DNA of 64,000 nt from Lumbricus rubellus. Its lineage: Eukaryota > Annelida > Clitellata > Crassiclitellata > Lumbricidae. The stretch covers positions 860,916 to 924,915 of the forward strand of contig OX243826.1 in assembly GCA_945859605.1 (NCBI GenBank). Reading direction: 5' to 3'. Below, one piece after another: positions 32,001-41,894 of the stretch. Within the stretch, counting starts at the first letter, position 1, and every line of letters starts with the position of its first letter. The notes under the pieces are model-generated. The model was given only the letters and a program-made list of their open reading frames with translations. It made no database searches and had not been told where the DNA came from. Made by a program: the position numbers and the translations under genes.

Positions 32001-32235
32001 GAAGGCACGAAGTTTGGTGATGGATCGAGTGCCGATTACACCAATTCCAAGGGAAGATGTTCCATTCCGACGGATGACTATGGACGTGGTAGGCCCAATA
32101 GAACCGAAGTCAGCAGCAGGGCATAAGTATTGCTTGTGCATAGTGGATTCATGTACAAGATGGCCGACAATCTTCTTGCTGAAGTCATTGACATGTGTAG
32201 TCTTAAGCGAATTAGGAATGCTTGTGATTAATTGA
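29041..32235 (+). CDS. Ty3/gypsy Gag-protease-integrase polyprotein, Gmr1-like, integrase truncated
   Basis: A single 1064-codon frame begins at an ATG at 29041, with about 340 bp of leader after the candidate primer site. Domains in order: a very long K/E/Q/R coiled coil (about residues 85-290); capsid-type Gag with a SCAN-like segment (about 370-455, YRSRF...LLNYYV...LLVADKLKECLPP); a CCHC knuckle CHNCHSDKHLIKHC (about 558-571); a retropepsin-type VDTGTEIPVI (about 678); an acidic S/E/D linker (about 790-900); the integrase HHCC finger HESVFGGHLG...CKSCEKC (about 945-983); and the first catalytic aspartate in TMDVVGPIE (about 1013). It stops before the second aspartate and the glutamate. 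There is no RT or RNase H between protease and integrase. Gmr1-type elements place integrase ahead of RT, so a 3' truncation explains everything; an internal deletion is the alternative. The intact frame implies a young insertion or selection. Confidence 0.85.
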   Translation: MEKLTEQKQAAIKKMSSERLVKLLIEAGVDAEEVEQMSREHLMRTLAEIWAKEEVEEEGAVGGAKEKPVEKPQAPMSMEALLQFMMMSRQEEKEKEEQRAERAEKLEKLRQQEIDMQRQQFQIQLEQMRIDRDEAERRRMELMIEYEKARKSDEEIRRQQIEDKKAREEEKEKMRLQELQRAEEIRQEEFQAEKDNLEKAEREREEQMQLEQKKLAIKEAQLHEMAIEKEERRKQLELLQQKIEQEELRRIEDQNRLRKKDEDDRRIREESEQNRLRESETMVSKIKKIGDAMKHVLPKMPYDMMEVPLYFETVENAFNSFDVEKQYWVKLLLPLMTSRARTVLNRLSFENLDKYDAVKEHLLKEFKLTAREYRSRFADAKKTAEEMYTMFTARLKNLLNYYVRSRRVDKDYEKLFDLLVADKLKECLPPGPLQFVLAKEGTECLEASNVADLADIHVNNRIGVMFRDKPKFEAWGNSSKPFKWDKDSKDTGSQAKSNDAKKDNYSGKQNWQDKKESTWDRQAYNRTPPLGRPTESNASYTPYNKWENNEQRSFIKKRCHNCHSDKHLIKHCQAPGAANMRKNFSRSAENLRVNQIQVMNAPDQFEESDDRETEVKSVMKCTPQFTIQKEAIKTTSIAEICRETKSKEECQRIKKISLQHVNVEIRGTDGQPVQVEALVDTGTEIPVINEELLKGTTVEEFGRVHLQCVAGEPIPAKLVKIEVRMSGRNEGAATEDRTINIAPYLTLVCASIPADLCKENKEKFLLHPEIIAELKEIPPVSVLQGELQANVTTRAQSRRAEVEGGEDETINESLQEDDTDSEDELSIQDDERTTSENNETEEEMAACERNDSEDSESDAELETSMRDLFTENSNDERQLEDAKKFEEQQSNDESLKSWWRIAENKGSEFSVVNGLMYKKHQMLDQLVYQLVLPKERRIQVMELAHESVFGGHLGEEKTRERIKLSFVWPKMRRDVVKFCKSCEKCQLKARSLVMDRVPITPIPREDVPFRRMTMDVVGPIEPKSAAGHKYCLCIVDSCTRWPTIFLLKSLTCVVLSELGMLVIN

Positions 32236-33285
32236 ATCCACAGAGAATCTCTCTCTTTCTCTCTAAGGTTGTGCTTCAGCAGAAACATCTGTCGTATACA
32301 AACTATTCGTTCTTGTCTATAATTTTCAGCGAAAACAAGCTTTAGATCAAAATTATTTGCTGCAGAACATTGTACGTTGTGTAGCTTACTATGTATTGTA
32401 TTTTGTGTAAAATACACATTATAATTATTAAGAGATGTCAGATCATATAACTGGATCGCTCGTTTATGTAGGCCTAATATAATTTAATGTTTCTTGCACA
32501 CAAACATCGATTACTACTTCATAGCGAAGTCGTTCATTGTCGCGTTTAGATAATTTGGACATATTAAGTTCATAGCATAAGCTTAATAATATTACTTCCA
32601 GAATATCAGGCTATTTGTAACGGAGCGAACATTTCAAAGCAAGCCAATTATTACTGTTTGATCCTTTATACACACTACACACATTACCCAACGCAACATA
32701 CAATAATAATACACGTATTCGGCAGTTCATGTGGCGCCTTCGTAGCATAATCTTTAAAAGGCCTTTAAATAACAAAAACATTAGACCTAAGTTTTATCTG
32801 AACGAGATTGAGACGGTGGATGATCCTAGCTTATGCCATTCAAATCTGCACTTAAGACTCATCTCGTTCAACTTGAAAATATTTAGCCTACGTCTGACCT
32901 GTGCTATATAGGCCTACTAAAGTTCAGCATCAATATTCCTCAATGGATCATGATTGTTTTCACAGCTTTTCCACCGAAAGAATCCATACACGGATTTCGC
33001 AGAATTTCAGAGACAAAAGGGAGGCACACGGGCAAGAGGAGATTATCACAAACTGCATGCAGGAATTGTAGTAGTGGACGTAGCCTACTTGAAGAAAGAC
33101 CAAGAGGACGAAAAAAGAGTTCAATAATACGCAGCATGGGCCTACACGTAAGTGAGAATAGATCAAGCTGAGATAAATAACTTGGTAAGAGTTGGAAGAA
33201 AAAAGCGAAGGACAGAGATAGAACGAGTGAGCAAATTGGATAGAATGGAAGGTAGATGGTAGGATTGAGAGGGAGAGGGATAGAT
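32236..33285. other. No gene recognised
   Basis: Non-coding sequence after the truncated integrase. No LTR, RT or RNase H was found here on either strand. Confidence 0.5.
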
Positions 33286-33318
33286 AAATGGATGGATAGA
33301 TAAATGGATAGATAAATG

Positions 33319-33378
<60 letters not shown>

Positions 33379-33379
33379 T

Positions 33380-33448
<69 letters not shown>

Positions 33449-33495
33449 TAGACAGATAGACAGATAGACAGATAGACAGATAGACAGATAGACAG
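33286..33495. repeat. (GATA)n/(GACA)n microsatellite
   Basis: ATGGATAGATAA units, then about 25 GATA units, then alternating GACAGACA and GATAGACA to 33493. The Ser-Ile-Tyr-Leu minus-strand frame is an artefact. Confidence 0.95.
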
Positions 33496-33499
33496 GGAC

Positions 33500-34008
33500 A
33501 ACATGTAGAGTTTTGTGGACCCAGGTCTTATCGCTGACCTAAAGCTCCTTACAGTACTATCAGCTCAGATATCTTCGTGAACTCTTCACCGTTCCGTAAA
33601 CCCGATCTACCTGATCATCTGCATGTTTCACTCTTTCGATACCCTCTTGCCAAAAGTTATCTCAAGTTCTCCAACGAAGCCATATCAAACACTGCCCCAG
33701 AATAATTCCTCTCTTTTCAGTTCCGCCTCCATGCTTTCCGGTCTCCCACCATCACCTTTCCTTCACAGACTCCTATATTCATCACTCATCGGGCTTTCCA
33801 TTCGAAACTAAAGTCTCATCACCTCAGGTGCTCTTATCCTCACTCACCTTATCTTCCACCTTCTAAAACTCCACTCGCATCAACAGCTGCGACTCTGCCA
33901 CATCTCTGAATCTTTGGTAACCGGACTATACGACCTCACTCAGACTGTTATTTAGGACAACACTTCTGAATATAGACACAGTGCTCGTGAATAAGCTGGT
34001 AATCTGGA
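33500..34008. other. No gene recognised
   Basis: C/T-rich stretch with only short frames (for example 33623-33811) and no recognisable motif. Confidence 0.4.
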
Positions 34009-34108
34009 AATGTGACAAAGTCCACAAAGCAAAATAGTTTCCGATTCTAAGTCATTATTAGAACCTAGCCTACTTAAGAAAGGTTTGCTAAGATCGTCAT
34101 GGTCTGAT
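34009..34108. repeat. Left end of a dispersed duplication (partner 59740-59820)
   Basis: TGTGACAAAGTCC...AAATAGTTTCCGA and AAGGTTTGCTAAGATCGTCAT match 59742-59820 in the same orientation. In the partner this is directly joined to what lies at 35545 here, so this copy has 1.4 kb extra or the partner has lost it. Confidence 0.75.
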
Positions 34109-34209
34109 AATTTTAGGGTGATAAATTTATGAAATTTGTATTTACGTGAGCGGTTTTCTTTTTAAATCTTCGTTTATCAACATTCAATCTGACAGACTGC
34201 AGAATGATT

Positions 34210-34560
34210 ACAGATACTCATCATCATCATCAATAACCTTGGGCTCAATGCCCGTAGGAGTCCGACGCCACTCTCTGTTCCGAGTCTGTCTCGTGCCATG
34301 TTAACCAGCCTCAACCGGTCCAGTCAGCAGGTCTGCTCCATACCATAAACATCTTGGAGCAGCTAGACTACCTTGTCTGATTGAAGAGAATCGTGAAAAA
34401 GAGGCATGAAGGACAACGTGGGTCAATGCCCGTTGTGTCCCACGCTCTCTCCCCGACTCTCTCCATCGGTCTGTCCTGACCGGCCTGTGCATGTCTGCTC
34501 CACATCATGACACCTTGAAGCATCTGGGTAGCTATGTCACTTGTGACGTGGTATTGGCGG
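34210..34560. repeat. Two related ~170-bp units after a (CAT)n run
   Basis: CAATGCCCGTAGGAGTCCGAC...GTCTGCTCCATACCAT...TTGGAGCAGCTAGACTA and CAATGCCCGTTGTGTCCCAC...GTCTGCTCCACATCAT...TTGAAGCATCTGGGTAG are imperfect tandem copies. They lie next to CATCATCATCAT, like a SINE or LINE 3' tail. Family unknown. Confidence 0.5.
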
Positions 34561-34937
34561 ATTACAGATACTAGTCATACGAAATACGGCCCAGCCCGCA
34601 ATAATGACCACTCAGTTTATCGACCAGCGTTCTCTCAACTGAGCTAAGCCCCCCCCGTAGTTAGCTATAATTGTTTCTTCTTGTATATGTAGAATACTAA
34701 GCCCAAACCACTCACTTCTGTCTATTCGACCAGATTTTATCATTGCTGCCGTAGCCATAATTCTTTCACATGCAAGTGCATGTAGCCTAGGTTTTAGGAA
34801 TCGCCACATTGCTATCACATACAACGAAAACAGTAGAATTAGTAGACCAATGTCTTCGTAAAGTGAAATATGACAAAGGTCCTCATTTGGAGCGTTTTGG
34901 GGGTACTGTACATAATACACTCCTATAGGGAATCAGT

Positions 34938-35190
34938 CTTGATGATGATGATGATGATGGTGCTCTGCCCGAAGGCAGGTTCATTGGCTTTACGCCCCTG
35001 GGGATGAGATGAGTGAGGTGGTTTCCCGTTGCCTTCCCCACAGACAATGATGGGTAAGCAACTTGCCCAAGGTCGCTCCGCAGCAGCTTGCGCCATCGCG
35101 TCCCACACGTGCTAGCCCGAGATAATCTAAATCTCTGAATGTCAACTCCCAGCCCGGGGCTTGAACCGCAGTCCGTTGCAACCAATCAGT
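34938..35190 (-). mobile_element. tRNA-derived SINE, third family, (ATC)n tail
   Basis: On the minus strand a B-box-like GGTTCAAGCCCCGGGCTGG lies near the head, a central ACCTTGGGCAAGTTGCTTAC matches the conserved core shared by several animal SINE superfamilies, and the element ends GGGCAGAGCACCATCATCATC. The three overlapping minus-strand frames are not genes. Confidence 0.65.
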
Positions 35191-35194
35191 CCTA

Positions 35195-35544
35195 TGATCT
35201 GAAAATGAAGCTGTTGTTTCTTTGCTCTGAGGAATAATTTCCCCGATTTATTTGGCATAGTAGTCGTTTATAACTTCTGTGTCATGATATCATCCAGACT
35301 AAGCCTCCCAATTCTTGGTAGTCTATAATTATTTAAATCACACGTGATCATGTGAAGCAAACAGCAAAAGGAAGATCCTAGATTGCCAGGCCGCCTTTTG
35401 CACGTCCAAGCGAGACATCCAGGCTTCCCAGCGCATGTAATAACAACTCACTAAAGACAATCAGTATCATGGGATTGACTTTGGGTAAATTTGTTTCAAC
35501 AAGGAAGAAGGAAGCAGCTCCATGCTGGTCTGTCTCTGCCTTTC
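35195..35544. other. No gene recognised
   Basis: Spacer inside the segment that is missing from the duplicate at 59.8 kb. Confidence 0.45.
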
Positions 35545-36770
35545 TATCTCTTTGTCTCGCTGTAATTTTTTGTCTCGCTGTTCTTTGTCTCTTCTCTTCT
35601 CACCCCACCTTGCACTGTAATTGAGTCACACCGCGTAACAGAATCTTTTTCAAATGTTAGGCAATTTCCTAAACTGTTAACAATCAACAACATGACATCA
35701 GTTCCTTTTATTTCAATATCCGCGTACACATTTTATGTAGGTTTGTTTGCATGCACGTTTGTGTTTGTATGTGTAGGCTATTATTTTGAATATATGCGTG
35801 TTTTGAAGTACGGTAGCCTAATAAGAAATGTAGTTACTGCAGGCCTACCTACAATGCAACGTACATGAAATAGGAGCCTACGCTGTCATGAGTTCTTATT
35901 AAATAAGAACTCATGAAATTTTCATAAAACATAAAACCGTGATACCATTGTTCCCAGAAAACCTATTTGTCCCCAAAAACCTAATTGCTCCCCAACTACG
36001 GTTGTCTGTATTTTCTTAGAATGGTAGAAAATGCCATGTGTGTGTGTCAATGACTGTGTCATCACAGATAAGACTTTAGTGCGCAATTGCTCTCCCATGA
36101 TTCCTGCATAGTATCGTGCTTTCTGAATAATATCGATAAATTCTTTTTTATATTCAACGTTTGTTTAGACCAATTTTTAGCGCATCTGAGCGAAAAAAGC
36201 TTTTGTCTTAGACTAACATTGGACCTTACAACGAAGATCAGAGCAACTCTGACTTGCAGCCTGGAACAGAAGCCGGACAATGTGTCGGTCCAGACGTTTC
36301 ACTTCGACAGCTGATGGAGCTTGGACCATCACTTACACTTCTAATTGTTGCGAAACCACTGAAGAAGCGATGCGATCTGGGATACGTTGAATAACCAACG
36401 CTACGACCGCACCATTGGTCGTACACCTATCGATAAAAATGATATCAATAATCAATTATTCAATGACAGGATAGGATGACGCTACAAACTACAAAGTGGC
36501 AGTGGTAGTATTCAGTGTTTTTGTTGAGGACTGTTCAGTGACTGAAGCTATACAGCAAATAAAATACAAAATCTGATGAGTCTATAATTATTACATTGAC
36601 ATTTTGAAGAATCGAAATCGTGTTCTACGTTTTCTCGTCACCTTAACGACAAAACAATATATATATATATATGCCATTAGACTTATACCCGGAACGGAGG
36701 TGGAATTTCTTACCTGGACCGTGTCGTCATCAATGCATTTGATGAAAACAGCCGCATGTCCATAATATCT
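35545..36770. repeat. Dispersed duplication, copy 1 (partner 59820-60998)
   Basis: The same order of sequence occurs at 59820-60998, same strand. From 35545 to about 36385 the copies differ at many sites. From 36386 to 36770 they look identical except that an (AT)n run is 8 bp longer in the partner. The match stops dead at CATAATATCT (36770), inside the fifth coding exon of the NlpC-like gene. Confidence 0.9.
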
Positions 36771-39751
36771 GTCGCCGGAGGTGAATGTAGCAATCGCCGT
36801 ATTAGCTGCAATGTTGCGGTTGCACTTCCCATCTGCAGTCTACAAAAAGTAATATCGATAAAAAAAAACTGGCACATCTAAATACCAGCTGTCAAGTAAG
36901 CTTACCAATCTATGATGTTTGCAACGCCTGTGACACAGGCAAGATCATAGACAGTACTGTTGGTTAGCCTGATTGCAGGATATTCCGGTACATGTTTACA
37001 GGTTTAATGACAAACAACGTGATAGACAAATACCTTCAACCTTTGTCCTGGTCTCCACGCGCCTGTTGCTGGCGGGTATTTCCCGTTCTTCGTGCACCTG
37101 CACTTGACATAAGCAACGCATTGTCCTCCTCTGCAAGTGTTCTGGCATTTTGAGTCAACGCAGTCATATGGAGTGTGGGAACTTGACTCCTGAACGCGCT
37201 TGCCCTGATCGGTCAATTGACATTTGTACTCATCCTCATTTTTCGTTGGTATAACTGTAGAGAAGTGTTACAAGAAATTCATTGTGATGAACACCATGGC
37301 ATTCTACGATGTAGCCAGTCTTTTGTATTTTAAGAACATGTCACAAAAAACAGTTTTTGTGTAGTAAAAATATGTCCCGCAATAATTTTATGAACATTTG
37401 CAACATATTCCTGAAGGCCAGGTTAGACGTTTTATCTTAGGCACCTCTCATAACCAGTGGAGAATGTCTGGATAAAAGATATCACATGAAATAATCAAAA
37501 GTTCTATTGAGCTCTTTGCTTTTACTTCTGAAGAATAATGTTCGGAAGATGCATTTATGTTTCTTCCCAAAATGTCGCTCTGATGCAGAGGCAAGTAGGC
37601 AATTTCCCGAGTCGCAATAGTGCAATAAAACAATAATTATTATTCTTGTAACTGGAATGCACAACTTGTGACAATAATATTGTCATAATAAACACCTGAG
37701 GTAGCCTACATGTAGGTTATACGGACCATATCTCTTAGACAAAAAAATTTGTGATTTGGTAAGGATAATAAATTATAGTGGACTTTTTTCCGATTATAAA
37801 CAGAACACGTGGTGTTAATAATTCATCACGACTGACCTTCAGCAAGGTCATTCCACAGTAACTGTTGAGAATCACATCTGAAGTCAGATTCCAGGTCTAA
37901 GTAGAGCCCGACAGTCCATCCTTTCTGTTAATGCAAATATTATATGAGTGAATTATTTATTTCTCCAATATTGATACAGTTAATTAAAGAATGTTTGACC
38001 TTTGCATAATGGTAGAAGGCAATTAAGAGTGTGTAATATATTATGGATAAATTCGTTGCTTTGGCTAAGTCTGTCATAGTTATGTCATCCGATCATAATA
38101 GCCTATAATTAAGCTATATCATCATTCTATAGATAAGCCTCATGTCAAGGATTTGCTCATATGTGTTTTATCGCAACCTTAAAAACTGTCGTTTTTAGCC
38201 GTGATTGGGTCAGGATCGCTTCTGAGCAGCAACCCTAATAGGGCGCTATATAAATCTCCTTAATGAATTATAGACCCAGCATGTTTTCTGTATACATGCG
38301 TTTGCCTGTCAAGCAGTGGCATCTTGCTTCGAAACTGTGCACAAAAGCTTTGCCTCATCCAAGACGATTCCGTCGAATGAATTTTAACCAGAAATTCGTC
38401 AGCTCATCTCTACAATAATTCTTTAGTGCAGTTCATTGTTGCTATCATTACTATTACAAACATGGGCACCCGCACATAGAAGCAAGAGGGGGCACTCCCC
38501 TCTGGAAAGTTGAAAACTATTTTTCTAACTACTACTTTTTGGTTGCTAACAAATTTCTTTGCACTAGAGGAACTATATTCACAATAAAAATTATTTTAAA
38601 AATGAAGCTGAGAAATTTACATAAAGAAACCTGTATGAAAAATGCCCATGTAGGCTATGTCCATAATTTCCTGCTTTGCATTTTCAATCCCTTGTTACAA
38701 AGAATTTCAGCCGTAGGTCAATTATCGAGTATTGCGCCTTCTGCAAAAATTTCTGCGGGCGCCCATGATTACAGAGCATCATCGTCTTCGTCACAGTCAA
38801 CAACAAAACGTAGCAAATATAATTATACATCGAATTGCAGTAATGTTGGCCTACATTTCCGTTATAGTTGATTTGGAAGAACTCGAACCAGTAGATATAG
38901 TTAGCGTTGTTAAGAGAACTGCTGCAGCGGGTGTTGGATCCCATGTATCTGAAGCACTGACCAGATTTCGCTGATCCGATGACGTTTTCACCGCAAGCTG
39001 CACACAGAAAAAAAGGTTCTTGTCTGTTTCACGACCCCCAAAATTTATAATTTCAATGAAAAAATTTTGCTGACGAAATAGAAGCGGGATTTATCGTGTG
39101 AGGGTCGATTATGGCTCACGTTAGACGTGTTGAGGGTCGGATAGGGCTAGTTTTAGGGTCAGTGCAATCATTCTGCTGAAATTGCAGCTGGATTGATGAA
39201 CAACATTTTTCAATAAAATAGAAGTTATATTGATGAAAAATATTTTTTCCGACGAAATAGAAGAAAAATTTATCGAACAAATTCTTTATTAGGCTAATAC
39301 AGTTTCCATTGCTCATTCAATTATTATTTTTACTGCAACATACTTATAGTTTATGAAATTCAGAATGTAATAAACTATTATCATTTGGTCAAATGCAAAC
39401 AGCCTCTCAATTCGTTGACATATCCAATTGACGTTTCTATGGTTGAAGTGAAAGGTGTCCACATCCTAAGCTACATGTATCTGTTCAATGTGTTCATTTT
39501 CATGTAGGCCTAACCAGTTTTTTTATGTGAACTGCAGTTGAAGTTCAAGTTCATCGCAGAAAGGTGGTCACAAAATTCAAAATATAATTCAGGTCTCACT
39601 GACAGAGAACATTTTCATTCTTACCTGTTGATCGCACATTCACAGAGTTTCCGTTGAAGCAAAGACAAGCGCCATTGACAAGTGTTTTTCCAGTGATGTC
39701 CCCTTTGACAACCGCTACCAATGCAACGAGCAGGATCAAGGAAGAAACCAT
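36238..39751 (-). CDS. Secreted SH3b + NlpC/P60-like (BPSL0067-type) protein, six exons, 297 aa
   Basis: Exons: 39751-39625, 38997-38855, 37924-37837, 37254-37034, 36839-36714 and 36426-36238 (894 bp with stop). All five introns are GT...AG and every junction keeps frame. The product starts MVSSLILLVALVAVVKG, a signal peptide. Exons 1-3 form an SH3b-like domain: SVNVRSTACG, VIGSAKSGQC, WFEFFQINYNGN|KGWTVGLYL. Exons 4-6 carry GGQCVAYVKC (candidate catalytic Cys), ATGAWRPGQRLK, NTAIATFTSGDRYYGHAAVF (candidate His) and VYDQWCGRSV (candidate Asp), the order and spacing of BPSL0067-type NlpC/P60-like amidases as I remember them. Extra cysteines suggest disulfides. The expected role is cleaving or binding bacterial cell wall outside the cell; this is inference. 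The fourth donor (exon 2, GTAGGC) is weak. The last exon could alternatively splice at GTAAGT within ATTAGAAGTGTAAGTG. The 3' part is duplicated at 60.5-61.0 kb. Confidence 0.75.
39056..39292. repeat. Foldback inner-domain relic in intron 1 of the NlpC-like gene
   Basis: Repeats of GACGAAATAGAAGCGGGATTTATCG, GCAGCTGGATTGATGAA and AAATAGAAG-TTGATGAAAA match the AGCTGGATGA inner repeat of the foldback family. No outer arms or target duplication were resolved. Confidence 0.5.
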
Positions 39752-39759
39752 TTCACACG

Positions 39760-40440
39760 ACTGTGTGCTACATAAACGAAGATGGTTTGAAATAATCGCT
39801 TTCTAGTTAACGGTTATAATAATTACTATATTATCACCTTAGGATTTCATCCTCTCGCTATTTCATTACTAGAACAATTTTCTCAAAAAGCATCGTGAAA
39901 ATTGATTAAGTTTATGCAGGAATTCTATAGGACTAGAGTTAAGCGAATTTGTACTAGGCGGCGCCTAGGGCCTACAGCCCAACACGGCTGTTGACAATGT
40001 TTGTACTTAATGCAAAATGCATCTCATATATTACGCAGAAGCTATTGATTATACTTTCAGCATAACATTATCATTCTAATCAGGAAAAGGCACAGAGCCT
40101 TATTATAATAGTCGCCGACCATGCCAAGGCATAATATTAGCGTATATCCATTTGCTCTATATCTTAATATGCCATTGATTAACTGCATAGCTAGTATTAC
40201 TTAATATGTAGCCTATGCTGCAAAGTTATGCATACCTTAATCAACTCACGCAACAAACGCTCACAACAAACTGTCGCGGACCAGAGTCTACTTTTCGTGT
40301 TAGTCTGGTCCTGTAATAGGCCTAGTCTATTCGTCTAATTAAAAGTTATGTCCGGTGCAATAAAGAACAAACAACGTTTCCCAAATAGTGTAACCGCATA
40401 CTATTAACATCCCCTGTAAGTTTTCGATTTAGGCTTGACT
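39760..40440. other. Upstream region of the NlpC-like gene, no other gene seen
   Basis: AT-rich. No convincing TATA box at a fixed distance could be assigned; the transcription start is unknown. Confidence 0.4.
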
Positions 40441-40477
40441 GTCTGAGAAGAATAGGCTATGTCAATAGTCATAATTA

Positions 40478-40835
40478 TACGACTCTCTCTATCCCTCCCG
40501 TCCTTTCCTTCACCTTTCGCTTTCTCTCTTTCTCTTCCTTTCTCTTTCTCACTTTATCTGCCTGTCTCTCTGTGTCTGGGTTTGTCTGTCTGTCTGTCTG
40601 CCTGTCTCCTTCTCTCTCTTTCTCTCTCGCTCTGCCTGCCTGTCTCTCTCTGCCTCTCTACATGTATGTCTCTATATCTGTGTCTCTGCCTGCATCTGTC
40701 ACTGTCTGTCTGTTTGTTTACCTGTCCCTTTATTTCTCTCTATCTATCTATCTATCTCTCTCTTTCTCTGTCTCTCTCTGTCTCTCTTTGTCTGTCTGTA
40801 TCTGTCTGTCTAGCTGTCTCTCTCTCTCTCTTTCT
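40478..40835. repeat. (CT/CTGT)n pyrimidine-rich tract
   Basis: CTCTCT, TCTGTCTG and CTATCTAT runs over about 350 bp. The 163- and 113-residue Ser/Leu/Cys-rich frames are artefacts. Confidence 0.9.
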
Positions 40836-41165
40836 ACAAACGCTTATCATCGATGCATCATCATGTTATTTCCTAAACTTCATCCCAGTATTCTGTTGCT
40901 GCACCAAGACTAACCACGAATCTACTTGGCAGGGACATGAATTGATATAGCGCATGCATAATAATATATAAGAATACGCAGATCTTCCAGCGTTGCTTCT
41001 TGGAATAATTGCCACTACACTAAGCAACTTCGCGCACTAGCCAAGCTAATCCGAATGAGTCTGTTACAGGTTTTCGAATAGCCAAATCATCGACCATTGG
41101 ATTATTGAAACCACTCGACAATTTGCATCGTGAACATTACTGTCATCGAACAGCAGATGCTAAAC

Positions 41166-41168
41166 ACA

Positions 41169-41213
<45 letters not shown>

Positions 41214-41226
41214 ACACACACACACA
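41166..41226. repeat. (CA)n microsatellite
   Basis: About 28 CA units with three interruptions. Confidence 0.95.
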
Positions 41227-41331
41227 GATAGACTGAATCAGGAAGTAGAATAAAATCTTAATCTGAAATGCAACAGACCAACGGATTTGCCACTAGGCTA
41301 ATTTGTTAACCAGGTTATAGCGTAGCCCAGT

Positions 41332-41880
41332 GGTGTAGCTAGCTTTTCGTTGACCCGTGTGCGATTGTCCCGCAAAGGCCTCTGTTTGACCATTTAAGGC
41401 CGGTATCTTTGCGATCTTATAGCACTACTTGAAATCAAAATCACCAAAACTAATCAATGACATTTGCTATCAACATATGCAATAAAACTCACTCATAGAA
41501 TAAACAGGAAGCTCTAAGATATATTAATGTCTTGATCTTCTTTGGTTGTTTGTATTGTGCTTATTTGTTTATTTTTTTGTATCAGTTTAGTACTCCTCTC
41601 AAGGTTTATTTTTATTTTTATTTATTTTTTTATATTTAAATAAACAAATTCTACATAGAATTTGTTGTCTAGTTCTCACAATAATCTGACCTTCTGACTT
41701 AACGTTATATTCACTACATCTATTTTGTAGTATCCACCGTTCGATCTTCATTGCCAGTTGTGGAGGATCACTAATCTTCTTCACTTTCTTGCCTAGATTA
41801 ACTGTTAACTTTGTGTGTTTTTTGTGTGTGTGTGTCATTTTTTGGTTCTTTCTTTTGTTGTTGAACCTTTTTTGTTTTTG
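41332..41880. other. Upstream of the LINE; possible hAT half-end and LINE 5' region
   Basis: CAGTGGTGTAGCTAGC at 41332 is typical of an hAT end but no matching opposite end was found. The rest is T-rich and may include the 5' leader of the LINE that begins coding at 41895. Confidence 0.3.
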
Positions 41881-41894
41881 CCAGTCCTGTCAGC

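Noticed and set aside
36238..39751. Bacterial contamination as the source of the NlpC/SH3b gene
   Set aside because: The domain is split by five GT/AG introns in consistent phase and carries a eukaryotic-style signal peptide, among animal repeats.
40459..40950. 163- and 113-codon Ser/Leu/Cys-rich frames
   Set aside because: They are products of a CT-rich simple repeat with no domain or splice context.
41332..41347. hAT-type end CAGTGGTGTAGCTAGC
   Set aside because: No opposite end or 8-bp duplication was found, so an element cannot be defined.
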